DNA of 64,000 bases from Diorhabda sublineata (lineage: Eukaryota; Arthropoda; Insecta; Coleoptera; Chrysomelidae), in assembly GCF_026230105.1 (NCBI RefSeq), contig NW_026614274.1:103497-167496 (forward strand), given 5' to 3'. Each line of letters opens with the position of its first letter. The stretch's first letter is position 1. Both the position numbers and the translations under genes were made by a program. The notes beneath the pieces are model-generated. The model made no database searches. It was not told the DNA's origin and saw only the letters and a list, made by a program, of their open reading frames with translations. Of the stretch, positions 12,901-27,030 are shown piece by piece.

Positions 12901-14690
12901 TTCGAGTGAGTTTGCATCTAACTTTGTCAGATATCATCGAATAACATCCATTGAAACCCATTGAGGTCAACTGTCACTTTGTAATAATTGAAAATTTTCA
13001 AAGTCTATCTTCCTAATTTGAAGTCGCATTTCAACATTTCTCATATATTCGAGTGAGTTTGCAACTAACTTTGTCAGATATCATCGAATAACATCCATTG
13101 AAGCCCATTGAGGTCAACTGTCACTTTGTAATAATTGAAAATTTTCGAAGTCTATCTTCCTAATTTGAAGTCGAATTTCAACATTTCTTATATATTGGAG
13201 TGAGTTTTCATCTTACTTAGTCAGATATCGTCGATTATCATCCATTGAAGCCCATTGAGGTCGACTGTCACATTGTGTTGTTTGAAAATTTTCAAAGTCT
13301 ATCTTCCTAATTTGAAGTCGAATTTCAACATTTCTCATATATTCGAGTGAGTTTGCATCTAAATTTGTCAGATATCATCGAATAACATCCATTGAAGCCC
13401 ATTGAGGTCAACTGTCACTTTGTAATAATTGAAAATTTTCAAAGTCTATCTTCCTAATTTGAAGTCGCATTTCAACATTTCTCATATATTCGAGTGAGTT
13501 TGCATCTAACTTTGTCAGATATCATCGAATAACATCCATTGAAGCCCATTGAGGTCAACTGTCACTTTGTAATAATTGAAAATTTTCAAAGTCTATCTTC
13601 CTAATTTGAAGTCGCATTTCAACATTTCTGATATATTCGAGTGAGTTTGCATCTAACTTTGTCAGATATCATCGAATAACATCCATTGAAACCCATTGAG
13701 GTCAACTGTCACTTTGTAATAATTGAAAATTTTCAAAGTCTATCTTCTTAATTTGAAGTCGCATTTCAACATTTCTGATATATTCGAGTGAGTTTGCATC
13801 TAACTTTGTCAGATATCATCGAATAACATCCATTGAAACCCATTGAGGTCAACTGTCACTTTGTAATAATTAAAAATTTTCAAAGTCTATCTTCCTAATT
13901 TGAAGTCGAATTTCAACATTTCTCATATATTCGAGTGAGTTTGCATCTAACTTTGTCAGATATCATCGAATAACATCCATTGAAGCCCATTGAGGTCAAC
14001 TGTCACTTTGTAATAATTGAAAATTTTCAAAGTCTATCTTCCTAATTTGAAGTCGCATTTCAACATTTCTCATATATTCGAGTGAGTTTGCATCTAACTT
14101 TGTCAGATATCATCGAATAACATCCATTGAAGCCCATTGAGGTCAACTGTCACTTTGTAATAATTGAAAATTTTCAAAGTCTATCTTCCTAATTTGAAGT
14201 CGCATTTCAACATTTCTGATATATTCGAGTGAGTTTGCATCTAACTTTGTCAGATATCATCGAATAACATCCATTGAAACCCATTGAGGTCAACTGTCAC
14301 TTTGTAATAATTGAAAATTTTCAAAGTCTTTCTTCCTAATTTGAAGTCGCATTTCAACATTTCTCATATATTCGAGTGAGTTTGCATCTAACTTTGTCAG
14401 ATATCATCGAATAACATCCATTGAAGCCCATTGAGGTCAACTGTCACCTTGTAATAATTGAAAATTTTCAAAGTCTATCTTCTTAATTTGAAGTCGCATT
14501 TCAACATTTCTGATATATTCGAGTGAGTTTGCATCTAACTTTGTCAGATATCATCGAATAACATCCATTGAAACCCATTGAGGTCAACTGTCACTTTGTA
14601 ATAATTAAAAATTTTCAAAGTCTATCTTCCTAATTTGAAGTCGAATTTCAACATTTCTCATATATTCGAGTGAGTTTGCATCTAACTTTG
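9993..14690 (+). repeat. Large duplicated block, copy 2
   Basis: This is the partner of the block at about 3.2-8.4 kb, with the same ordered rare variants and a three-monomer difference between copies. Part of it appears a third time at about 15.1-17.0 kb: GAAGACC at 10751 matches 15746 (offset 4,995), and GATATGTTCG at 11721 matches 16704 (offset 4,983). The 12-bp drop is explained by the short monomer at 16310. The order of variants is conserved better than in random monomer comparisons, so this is segmental duplication of a multi-kilobase piece of the array. Confidence 0.72.
13224..13370 (+). repeat. Second copy of the divergent monomer
   Basis: This is the homologue of the unit at 6906, at an offset of 6,318 bp. 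It shares GATATCGTCGATTATCATCC, GGTCGACTG and CACATTGTGTTG. It has TTTGAAAATT instead of ATTGAAAATT after GTGTTG, and CTATC instead of CTGTC. Just upstream it reads CATCTTACTTAGTCAG, where the first copy has CATCTAACTTTGTCAG. That change puts a TAA stop in the minus-strand frame that is open in the first copy. Confidence 0.9.
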
Positions 14691-16309
14691 TCAGATATCA
14701 TCGAATAACATCCATTGAAGCCCATTGAGGTCAACTGTCACTTTGTAATAATTGAAAATTTTCAAAGTCTATCTTCCTAATTTGAAGTCGCACTTCAACA
14801 TTCCTCATATATTTGAGTGAGTTTGCATCTAACTTTGTCAGATATCATCGAATAACATCCATTGAAGCCCATTGAGGTCAACTGTCACTTTGTAATAATT
14901 GAAAATTTTCAAAGTCTATCTTCCTAATTGGAAGTCGAATTTCAACATTTTTCATATATTTGAGTGAGTTTGCATCTAACTTTGTCAGATATCCTCGAAT
15001 AACATCGATTGAAGCCCATTGAGGTCAACTGTCACTTTGTAATAATTGAAAATTTTCAAAGTCTATCTTCCTAATTTGAAGTCGCATTTCAACATTTCTC
15101 ATATATTCGAGTGAGTTTGCTTCTAACTTTGTCAGATATCATCGAATAACATCCATTGAAGCCCATTGAGGTCAACTGTCACTTTGTAATAATTGAAAAT
15201 TTTCAAAGTCTATCTTCCTAATTTGAAGTCGCATTTCAACATTTCTCATATATTCGAGTGAGTTTGCATTTAACTTTGTCAGATATCATCGAATAACATC
15301 CATTGAATCCCATTGAGGTCAACTGTCACTTTGTAATAATTGAAAATTTTCAAAGTCTATCTTCCTAATTTGAAGTCGAATTTCAACATTTCTCATATAT
15401 TTGAGTGAGTTTGCATCTAACTTTGTCAGATATCATCGAATAACATCCATTGAAGCTCATTGAGGTCAACTGTCACTTTGTAATAATTGAAAATTTTCAA
15501 AGTCTATCTTCCTAATTTGAAGTCGAATTTCAACATTTCTCAAATATTTGAGTGAGTTTGCATCTAACTTTGTCAGATATCATCGAATAACATCCATTGA
15601 AGCCCATTGAGGTTAACTGTCACTTTGTAATAATTGAAAATTTTCAAAGTCTATCTTCCTAATTTGAAGTCGCATTTCAACATTTCTCATATATTCGAGT
15701 GAGTTTGCATCTAACTTTGTCAGATATCATCGAATAACATCCATTGAAGACCATTGAGGTCAACTGTCACTTTGTAATAATTGAAAATTGTCAAAGTCTA
15801 TCTTCCTAATTTGAAGTCGCATTTCAACATTTCTCATATATTCGAGTGAGTTTGCATCTAACTTTGTCAGATATCATCGAATAACATCCATTGAAGCCCA
15901 TTGAGGTGAACTGTCACTTTGTAATAATTGAAAATTTTCAAAGTCTATCTTCCTAATTTGAAGTCGCATTTCAACATTTCTGATATATTCGAGTGAGTTT
16001 GCATCTAACTTTGTCAGATATCATCGAATAACATCCATTGAAACCCATTGAGGTCAACTGTCACTTTGTAATAATTGAAAATTTTCAAAGTCTATCTTCC
16101 TAATTTGAAGTCGCATTTCAACATTTCTCATATATTTGAGTGAGTTTGCATCTAACTTTGTCAGATATCATCGAATAACATCCACTGAAGCCCATTGAGG
16201 TCAACTGTCACTTTGTAATAATTGAAAATTTTCAAAGTCTATCTCCTAATTTGAAGTTGAATTTCAACATTTCTCATATATTTGAGTGAGTTTGCATCTA
16301 ACTTTGTCA

Positions 16310-16444
16310 GATATCATCGAATAACATCGATTGAAGCCCATTGAGGTCAACTGTCACTTTGTAATAATTGGTCTATCTTCCTAATTTGAAGTCGAATTTC
16401 AACATTTCTCATATATTTGAGTGAGTTTGCATCTAACTTTGTCA
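16310..16444 (+). repeat. Short 135-bp monomer with 12-bp deletion
   Basis: At 16370/16371 the sequence reads TAATAATTG-GTCTATC. The central AT-rich stretch AAAATTTTCAAA is missing, so this monomer lacks the 14-bp palindrome found in nearly all others. I noticed no other copy of this variant, so it appears to be a private deletion that has not spread. Confidence 0.93.
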
Positions 16445-19400
16445 GATATCATCGAATAACATCCATTGAAGCCCATTGAGGTCAACTGTCACTTTGTAAT
16501 AATTGAAAATTTTCAAAGTCTATCTTCCTAATTTGAAGTTGAATTTCAACATTTCTCAAATATTTGAGTGAGTTTGCATCTAACTTTGTCAGATATCATC
16601 GAATAACATCCATTGAAGCCCATTGAGGTTAACTGTCACTTTGTAATAATTGAAAATTTTCAAAGTCTATCTTCCTAATTTGAAGTCGCATTTCAACATT
16701 TCTGATATGTTCGAGTGAGTTTGCATCTAACTTTGTCAGATATCATCGAATAACATCGATTGAAGCCCATTGAGGTCAACTGTCATTTTGTAATAATTGA
16801 AAATTTTCAAAGTCTATCTTCCTAATTTGAAGTCGAATTTCAACATTTCTCATATATTTGAGTGAGTTTGCATCTAACTTTGTCAGATATCATCGAATAA
16901 CATCGATTGAAGCCCATTGAGGTCAACTGTCACTTTGTAATAATAGAAAATTTTCAAAGTCTATCTTCCTAATTTGAAGTCGCATTTCAACATTTCTCAT
17001 ATATTCGAGTGAGTTTGCATCTAACTTTGTCAGATATCATCGAATAACATCCATTGAAGCCCATTGAGGTTAACTGTTACTTTGTAATAATTGAAAATTT
17101 TCAAAGTCTATCTTCCTAATTTGAAGTCGAATTTCAACATTTCTCGAATATTTGAGTGAGTTTGCATCTAACTTTGTCAGATATCATCGAAAAACATCCA
17201 TTGAAGCCCATTGAGGTTAACTGTTACTTTGTAATAATTGAAAATTTTCAAAGTCTATCTTCCTAATTTGAAGTCGAATTTCAACATTTCTCAAATATTT
17301 GAGTGAGTTTGCATCTAACATTGTCAGATATCATCGAATAACATCCATTGAAGCCCATTGAGGTTAACTGTCACTTTGTAATAATTGAAAATTTTCAAAG
17401 TCTATCTTCCTAATTTGAAGTCGCATTTCAACATTTCTCATATATTCGAGTGAGTTTGCATCTAACTTTCTCAGATATCATCGAATAACATCCATTGAAG
17501 ACCATTGAGGTCAACTGTCACTTTGTAATAATTGAAAATTTTCAAAGTCTATCTTCCTAATTTGAAGTCGCATTTCAACATTTCTCATATATTCGAGTGA
17601 GTTTGCATCTAACTTTGTCAGATATTATCGAATAACATCCATTGAAAACCCATTGAGGTCAACTGTCACTTTGTAATAATTGAAAATTTTCAAAGTCTAT
17701 CTTCCTAATTTGAAGTCGCATTTCAACATTTCTCATATATTTGAGTGAGTTTGCATCTAACTTTGTCAGATATCATCGAATAACATCCATTGAAGCCCAT
17801 TGAGGTCAACTGTCACTTTGTAATAATTGAAAATTTTCAAAGTCTATCTCCTAATTTGAAGTTGAATTTCAACATTTCTCATATATTTGAGTGAGTTTGC
17901 ATCTAACTTTGTCAGATATCATCGAATAACATCGATTGAAGCCCATTGAGGTCAACTGTCACTTTGTAATAATTGATAATTTTCAAAGTCTATCTTCCAA
18001 ATTTGAAGTCGAATTTCAACATTCCTCATATATTTGAGTGAGTTTGCATCTAACTTTGTCAGATATCATCGAATAACATCCATTGAAGCCCATTGAGGTC
18101 AACTGTCACTTTGTAATAATTGAAAATTTTCAAAGTCTATCTTCCTAATTTGAAGTCGAATTTCGACATTTCTCAAATATTTGAGTGAGTTTGCATCTAA
18201 CTTTGGTCAGATATCATCGAATAACATCCATTGAAGCCCATTGAGGTTAACTGTCACTTTGTAATAATTGAAAATTTTCAAAGTCTATCTTCCTAATTTG
18301 AAGTCGCATTCTCAACATTTCTCATATATTCGAGTGAGTTTGCATCTAACTTTGTCAGATATCATCGAATAACATCCATTGAAGCCCATTGAGGTCAACT
18401 GTCACTTTGTAATAATTGAAAATTTTCAAAGTCTATCTTCCTAATTTGAAGTCGCATTTCAACATTTCTCATATGTTCGAGTGAGTTTGCATCTAACTTT
18501 GTCAGATATCATCGAATAACATCCATTGAAGCCCATTGAGGTCAACTGTCACTTTGTAATAATTGAAAATTTTCAAAGTCTATCTTCCTAATTTGAAGTC
18601 GAATTTCAACATTTCTGATATATTCGAGTGAGTTTGCATCTAACTTTGTCAGATATTATCGAATAACATCGATTGAAGCCCATTGAGGTCAACTGTCACT
18701 TTGTAATAATTGAAAATTTTCAAAGTCTATCTTCCTAATTTGAAGTCGAATTTCAACATTTCTCATATATTTGAGTGAGTTTGCATCTAACTTTGTCAGA
18801 TATCATCGAATAACATCGATTGAAGCCCATTGAGGTCAACTGTCACTTTGTAATAATAGAAAATTTTCAAAGTCTATCTTCCTAATTTGAAGTCGCATTT
18901 CAACATTTCTCATATATTCGAGTGAGTTTGCATCTAACTTTGTCAGATATCATCGAATAACATCCATTGAAGCCCATTGAGGTCAACTGTCACTTTGTAA
19001 TAACAGAAAATTTTCAAAGTCTATCTTCCTAATTTGAAGTCGAATTTCAACATTTCTCGAATATTTGAGTGAGTTTGCATCTAACTTTGTCAGATATCAT
19101 CGAAAAACATCCATTGAAGCCCATTGAGGTTAACTGTTACTTTGTAATAATTGAAAATTTTCAAAGTCTATCTTCCTAATTTGAAGTCGCATTTCAACAT
19201 TTCTCATATATTCGAGTGAGTTTGCATCTAACTTCCTCAGATATCATCGAATAACATCCATTGAAGCCCATTGAGGTCAACTGTCACTTTGTAATAATTG
19301 AAAATTTTCAAAGTCTATCTTCCTTATTTGAAGTCGAATTTCAACATTTCTGATATATTCGAGTGAGTTTGCATCTAACTTTGTCAGATATCATCGAATA

Positions 19401-22400
19401 ACATCCATTGAAGCCCATTGAGGTCAACTGTCACTTTGTAATAATTGAAAATTTTCAAAGTCTATCTCCTAATTTGAAGTCGCATTTCAACATTTCTCAT
19501 ATATTTGAGTGAGTTTGCATCTAACTTTGTCAGATATCATCGAATAACATCCATTGAAGCCCATTGAGGTCAACTGTCACTTTGTAATAATTGAAAATTT
19601 TCAAAGTCTATCTTCCTAATTTGAAGTCGAATTTCAACATTTCTCATATATTTGAGTGAGTTTGCATCTAACTTTGTCAGATATCATCGAATAACATCCA
19701 TTGAAGCCCATTGAGGTCAACTGTCACTTTGTAATAATTGAAAATTTTCAAAGTCTATCTTACTAATTTGAAGTCGCATTTCAACATTTCTCATATATTT
19801 GAGTGAGTTTGCATCTAACTTTGTCAGATATCATCGAATAACATCGATTGAAGCTCATTGAGGTCAACTGTCACTTTGTAATAATTGAAAATTTTCATAG
19901 TCTATCTTCCTAATTTGAAGTCGAATTTCAACATTTTTCATATATTTGAGTGAGTTTGCATCTAACTTTGTCAGATATCATCGAATAACATCGATTGAAG
20001 CCCATTGAGGTCAACTGTCACTTTGTAATAATTGAAAATTTTCAAAGTCTATCTTCCTAATTTGAAGTCGCATTTCAACATTTCTCATATATTCGAGTGA
20101 GTTTCCTTCTAACTTTGTCAGATATCATCGAATAACATCCATTGAAGCCCATTGAGGTCAACTGTCACTTTGTAATTATTGGAAATTTTCAAAGTCTATC
20201 TTCCTAATTTGAAGTCGCATTTCAACATTTCTCATATATATTCGAGTGAGTTTGCTTCTAACTTTGTCAGATATCATCGAATAACATCCATTGAAGCCCA
20301 TTGAGGTCAACTGTCACTTTGTAATAATTGAAAATTTTCAAAGTCTATCTTCCTAATTTGAAGTCGAAATTGAACATTTCTCATATATTCGAGTGAGTTT
20401 GCATCTAACTTTGTCAGATATCATCGAATAACATCCATTGAAGCCCATTGAGGTCAACTGTCACTTTGTAATAATTGAAAATTTTCAAAGTCTATCTTCC
20501 TAATTTGAAGTCGAAATTGAACATTTCTCATATATTTGAGTGAGTTTTCATCTAACTTTGTCAGATATCATCGAATAACATCCATTGAAGCCCATTGAGG
20601 TCAACTGTCACTTTGTAATAATTGAAAATTTTCAAAGTCTATCTTCCTAATTTGAAGTCGCATTTCAACATTTCTCATATATTTGAGTGAGTTTGCATCT
20701 AACTTTGTCAGATATCATCGAATAACATCGATTGAAGCTCATTGAGGTCAACTGTCACTTTGTAATAATTGAAAATTTTCAAAGTCTATCTTCCTAATTT
20801 GAAGTCGCATTTCAACATTTCTCATATATTCGAGTGAGTTTGCATCTAACTTTGTCAGATATCATCGAATAACATCCATTGAAGCCCATTGAGGTCAACT
20901 GTCACTTTGTAATAACAGAAAATTTTCAAAGTCTATCTTCCTAATTTGAAGTCGAATTTCAACATTTCTCGAATATTTGAGTGAGTTTGCATCTAACTTT
21001 GTCAGATATCATCGAAAAACATCCATTGAAGCCCATTGAGGTTAACTGTTACTTTGTAATAATTGAAAATTTTCAAAGTCTATCTTCCTAATTTGAAGTC
21101 GCATTTCAACATTTCTCATATATTCGAGTGAGTTTGCATCTAACTTTGTCAGATATCATCGAATAACATCCATTGAAACCCATTGAGGTCAACTGTCACT
21201 TTGTAATAATTGAAAATTTTCAAAGTCTATCTCCTAATTTGAAGTCGCATTTCAACATTTCTCATATATTTGAGTGAGTTTGCATCTAACTTTGTCAGAT
21301 ATCATCGAATAACATCCATTGAAGCCCATTGAGGTCAACTGTCACTTTGTAATAATTGAAAATTTTCAAAGTCTATCTTCCTAATTTGAAGTCGAATTTC
21401 AACATTTCTCATATATTTGAGTGAGTTTGCATCTAACTTTGTCAGATATCATCGAATAACATCCATTGAAGCCCATTGAGGTCAACTGTCACTTTGTAAT
21501 AATTGAAAATTCTCAAAGTCTATCTTACTAATTTGAAGTCGCATTTCAACATTTCTCATATATTTGAGTGAGTTTGCATCTAACTTTGTCAGATATCATC
21601 GAATAACATCGATTGAAGCTCATTGAGGTCAACTGTCACTTTGTAATAATTGAAAATTTTCATAGTCTATCTTCCTAATTTGAAGTCGAATTTCAACATT
21701 TTTCATATATTTGAGTGAGTTTGCATCTAACTTTGTCAGATATCATCGAATAACATCGATTGAAGCCCATTGAGGTCAACTGTCACTTTGTAATAATTGA
21801 AAATTTTCAAAGTCTATCTTCCTAATTTGAAGTCGCATTTCAACATTTCTCATATATTCGAGTGAGTTTCCTTCTAACTTTGTCAGATATCATCGAATAA
21901 CATCCATTGAAACCCATTGAGGTCAACTGTCACTTTGTAATAACAGAAAATTTTCAAAGTCTATCTTCCTAATTTGAAGTCGAATTTCAACATTTCTCGA
22001 ATATTTGAGTGAGTTTGCATCTAACTTTGTCAGATATCATCGAATAACATCCATTGAAGCCCATTGAGGTCAACTGTCACTTTGTAATTATTGGAAATTT
22101 TCAAAGTCTATCTTCCTAATTTGAAGTCGCATTTCAACATTTCTCATATATTCGAGTGAGTTTGCTTCTAACTTTGTCAGATATCATCGAATAACATCCA
22201 TTGAAGCCCATTGAGGTCAACTGTCACTTTGTAATAATTGAAAATTTTCAAAGTCTATCTTCCTAATTTGAAGTCGAAATTGAACATTTCTCATATATTC
22301 GAGTGAGTTTGCATCTAACTTTGTCAGATATCATCGAATAACATCCATTGAAGCCCATTGAGGTCAACTGTCACTTTGTAATAATTGAAAATTTTCAAAG

Positions 22401-22767
22401 TCTATCTTCCTAATTTGAAGTCAAAATTGAACATTTCTCATATATTTGAGTGAGTTTTCATCTAACTTTGTCAGATATCATCGAATAACATCCATTGAAG
22501 CCCATTGAGGTCAACTGTCACTTTGTAATAATTGAAAATTTTCAAAGTCTATCTTCCTAATTTGAAGTCGCATTTCAACATTTCTCATATATTTGAGTGA
22601 GTTTGCATCTAACTTTGTCAGATATCATCGAATAACATCGATTGAAGCTCATTGAGGTCAACTGTCACTTTGTAATAATTGAAAATTTTCAAAGTCTATC
22701 TTCCTAATTTGAAGTCGCATTTCAACATTTCTCATATATTCGAGTGAGTTTGCATCTAACTTTGTCA

Positions 22768-25700
22768 GATATCATCGAATAACATCCATTGAAGCCCATT
22801 GAGGTCAACTGTCACTTTGTAATAACAGAAAATTTTCAAAGTCTATCTTCCTAATTTGAAGTCGAATTTCAACATTTCTCATATATTCGAGTGAGTTTGC
22901 ATCTAACTTTGTCAGATATCATCGAATAACATCCATTGAAGCCCATTGAGGTCAACTGTCACTTTGTAATAATTGAAAATTTTCAAAGTCTATCTTCCTA
23001 ATTTGAAGTCGAAATTGAACATTTCTCATATATTCGAGTGAGTTTGCATCTAACTTTGTCAGATATCATCGAATAACATCCATTGAAGCCCATTGAGGTC
23101 AACTGTCACTTTGTAATAATTGAAAATTTTCAAAGTCTATCTTCCTAATTTGAAGTCGCATTTCAACATTTCTCATATATTTGAGTGAGTTTGCATCTAA
23201 CTTTGTCAGATATCATCGAATAACATCGATTGAAGCTCATTGAGGTCAACTGTCACTTTGTAATAATTGAAAATTTTCATAGTCTATCTTCCTAATTTGA
23301 AGTCGAATTTCAACATTTTTCATATATTTGAGTGAGTTTGCATCTAACTTTGTCAGATATCATCGAATAACATCGATTGAAGCCCATTGAGGTCAACTGT
23401 CACTTTGTAATAATTGAAAATTTTCAAAGTCTATCTTCCTAATTTGAAGTCGCATTTCAACATTTCTCATATATTCGAGTGAGTTTGCTTCTAACTTTGT
23501 CAGATATCATCGAATAACATCCATTGAAACCCATTGAGGTCAACTGTCACTTTGTAATGATTGAAAATTTTCAAAGTCTATCTTCCTAATTTGAAGTCGC
23601 ATTTCAACATTTCTCATATATTCGAGTGAGTTTGCATCTAACTTTGTCAGATATCATCGAATAACATCCATTGAAGCCCATTGAGGTCAACTGTCACTTT
23701 GTAATTATTGAAAATTTTCAAAGTCTATCTTCCTAATTTGAAGTCGCATTTCAACATTTCTCATATATTCGAGTGAGTTTGCTTCTAACTTTGTCAGATA
23801 TCATCGAATAACATCCATTGAAGCCCATTGAGGTCAACTGTCACTTTGTAATAATTGAAAATTTTCAAAGTCTATCTTCCTAATTTGAAGTCGAAATTGA
23901 ACATTTCTCATATATTTGAGTGAGTTTTCATCTAACTTTGTCAGATATCATCGAATAACATCCATTGAAGCCCATTGAGGTCAACTGTCACTTTGTAATA
24001 ATTGAAAATTTTCATAGTCTATCTTCCTAATTTGAAGTCGAATTTTAACATTTCTCATATATTCGAGTGAGTTTGCATCTAACTTTGTCAGATATCATCG
24101 AATAACATCCATTGAAGCCCATTGAGGTCAACTGTCACTTTGTAATAATTGAAAATTTTCAAAGTCTATCTTCCTAATTTGAAGTCGAAATTGAACATTT
24201 CTCATATATTTGAGTGAGTTTTCATCTAACTTTGTCAGATATCATCGAATAACATCCATTGAAGCCCATTGAGGTCAACTGTCACTTTGTAATAATTGAA
24301 AATTTTCAAAGTCTATCTTCCTAATTTGAAGTCGCATTTCAACATTTCTCATATATTTGAGTGAGTTTGCATCTAACTTTGTCAGATATCATCGAATAAC
24401 ATCGATTGAAGCCCATTGAGGTCAACTGTCACTTTGTAATAATTGAAAATTTTCAAAGTCTATCTTCCTAATTTGAAGTCGCATTTCAACATTTCTCATA
24501 TATTTGAGTGAGTTTGCATCTAACTTTGTCAGATATCATCGAATAACATCCATTGAAGCCCATTGAGGTCAACTGTCACTTTGTAATAATTGAAAATTTT
24601 CAAAGTCTATCTTACTAATTTGAAGTCGCATTTCAACATTTCTCATATATTTGAGTGAGTTTGCATCTAACTTTGTCAGATATCATCGAATAACATCCAT
24701 TGAAGCCCATTGAGGTCAACTGTCACTTTGTAATAATTGAAAATTTTCATAGTCTATCTTCCTAATTTGAAGTCGAATTTCAACATTTTTCATATATTTG
24801 AGTGAGTTTGCATCTAACTTTGTCAGATATCATCGATTAACATCGATTGAAGCCCATTGAGGTCAACTGTCACTTTGTAATAATTGAAAATTTTCAAAGT
24901 CTATCTTCCTAATTTGAAGTCGCATTTCAACATTTCTCATATATTCGAGTGAGTTTGCTTCTAACTTTGTCAGATATCATCGAATAACATCCATTGAAAC
25001 CCATTGAGGTCAACTGTCACTTTGTAATGATTGAAAATTTTCAAAGTCTATCTTCCTAATTTGAAGTCGCATTTCAACATTTCTCATATATTCGAGTGAG
25101 TTTGCATCTAACTTTGTCAGATATCATCGAATAACATCCATTGAAGCCCATTGAGGTCAACTGTCACTTTGTAATTATTGAAAATTTTCAAAGTCTATCT
25201 TCCTAATTTGAAGTCGAATTTTAACATTTCTCATATATTCGAGTGAGTTTGCATCTAACTTTGTCAGATATCATCGAATAACATCCATTGAAGCCCATTG
25301 AGGTCAACTGTCACTTTGTAATAATTGAAAATTTTCAAAGTCTATCTTCCTAATTTGAAGTCGAAATTGAACATTTCTCATATATTTGAGTGAGTTTTCA
25401 TCTAACTTTGTCAGATATCATCGAATAACATCCATTGAAGCCCATTGAGGTCAACTGTCACTTTGTAATAATTGAAAATTTTCAAAGTCTATCTTCCTAA
25501 TTTGAAGTCGCATTTCAACATTTCTCATATATTTGAGTGAGTTTGCATCTAACTTTGTCAGATATCATCGAATAACATCGATTGAAGCCCATTGAGGTCA
25601 ACTGTCACTTTGTAATAATTGAAAATTTTCAAAGTCTATCTTCCTAATTTGAAGTCGCATTTCAACATTTCTCATATATTTGAGTGAGTTTGCATCTAAC

Positions 25701-27030
25701 TTTGTCAGATATCATCGAATAACATCCATTGAAGCCCATTGAGGTCAACTGTCACTTTGTAATAATTGAAAATTTTCAAAGTCTATCTTACTAATTTGAA
25801 GTCGCATTTCAACATTTCTCATATATTTGAGTGAGTTTGCATCTAACTTTGTCAGATATCATCGAATAACATCGATTGAAGCTCATTGAGGTCAACTGTC
25901 ACTTTGTAATAATTGAAAATTTTCATAGTCTATCTTCCTAATTTGAAGTCGAATTTCAACATTTTTCATATATTTGAGTGAGTTTGCATCTAACTTTGTC
26001 AGATATCATCGAATAACATCGATTGAAGCCCATTGAGGTCAACTGTCACTTTGTAATAATTGAAAATTTTCAAAGTCTATCTTCCTAATTTGAAGTCGCA
26101 TTTCAACATTTCTCATATATTCGAGTGAGTTTCCTTCTAACTTTGTCAGATATCATCGAATAACATCCATTGAAACCCATTGAGGTCAACTGTCACTTTG
26201 TAATGATTGAAAATTTTCAAAGTCTATCTTCCTAATTTGAAGTCGCATTTCAACATTTCTCATATATTCGAGTGAGTTTGCATCTAACTTTGTCAGATAT
26301 CATCGAATAACATCCATTGAAGCCAATTGAGGTCAACTGTCACTTTGTAATTATTGGAAATTTTCAAAGTCTATCTTCCTAATTTGAAGTCGCATTTCAA
26401 CATTTCTCATATATTCGAGTGAGTTTGCTTCTAACTTTGTCAGATATCATCGAATAACATCCATTGAAGCCCATTGAGGTCAACTGTCACTTTGTAATAA
26501 TTGAAAATTTTCAAAGTCTATCTTCCTAATTTGAAGTCGAAATTGAACATTTCTCATATATTCGAGTGAGTTTGCATCTAACTTTGTCAGATATCATCGA
26601 ATAACATCCATTGAAGCCCATTGAGGTCAACTGTCACTTTGTAATAATTGAAAATTTTCAAAGTCTATCTTCCTAATTTGAAGTCGAAATTGAACATTTC
26701 TCATATATTTGAGTGAGTTTTCATCTAACTTTGTCAGATATCATCGAATAACATCCATTGAAGCCCATTGAGGTCAACTGTCACTTTGTAATAATTGAAA
26801 ATTTTCAAAGTCTATCTTCCTAATTTGAAGTCGCATTTCAACATTTCTCATATATTTGAGTGAGTTTGCATCTAACTTTGTCAGATATCATCGAATAACA
26901 TCGATTGAAGCTCATTGAGGTCAACTGTCACTTTGTAATAATTGAAAATTTTCAAAGTCTATCTTCCTAATTTGAAGTCGCATTTCAACATTTCTCATAT
27001 ATTCGAGTGAGTTTGCATCTAACTTTGTCA
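22768..27030 (+). repeat. 29-monomer HOR (4,263 bp), copy 1
   Basis: The copy is defined from one AATAACAG monomer to the next and is exactly 29 x 147 bp. GTAATGATTG markers inside it are at 23554, 25024 and 26200, which divides it into 5, 10, 8 and 6 monomers. Compared with copy 2 it lacks the GATATCATCGAAAAACATCC/GTTACTTTG monomer after the start; the hybrid unit is near 22860. It has one extra GAAATTGAAC unit near 23890. It also lacks one GCTTCTAAC unit near 25200. Confidence 0.82.

Larger units (their letters stand above)
1..18900 (+). repeat. Array domain 1: heterogeneous mosaic
   Basis: Monomers here mix many subtypes (TCGCATTTC and TCGAATTTC, TATTCGAG and TATTTGAG, AAACCC and AAGCCC, AATAACTG, AATAAGTG, AATAGAAA, GGTTAAC, GAAGACC). 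The units are mostly 147 bp, with a few 146-bp units carrying CTATCTCC (for example near 520, 4635, 11247, 16241 and 17847). Several duplications of different sizes overlap. The borders are approximate: the right limit is where AATAACAG and, soon after, GAAATTGAAC variants become frequent. Confidence 0.7.

Noticed and set aside
16310..16444. 12-bp deletion as a functional junction or array boundary
   Set aside because: Normal monomers resume in the same phase on both sides, and the variant was not seen elsewhere; it looks like a private deletion.
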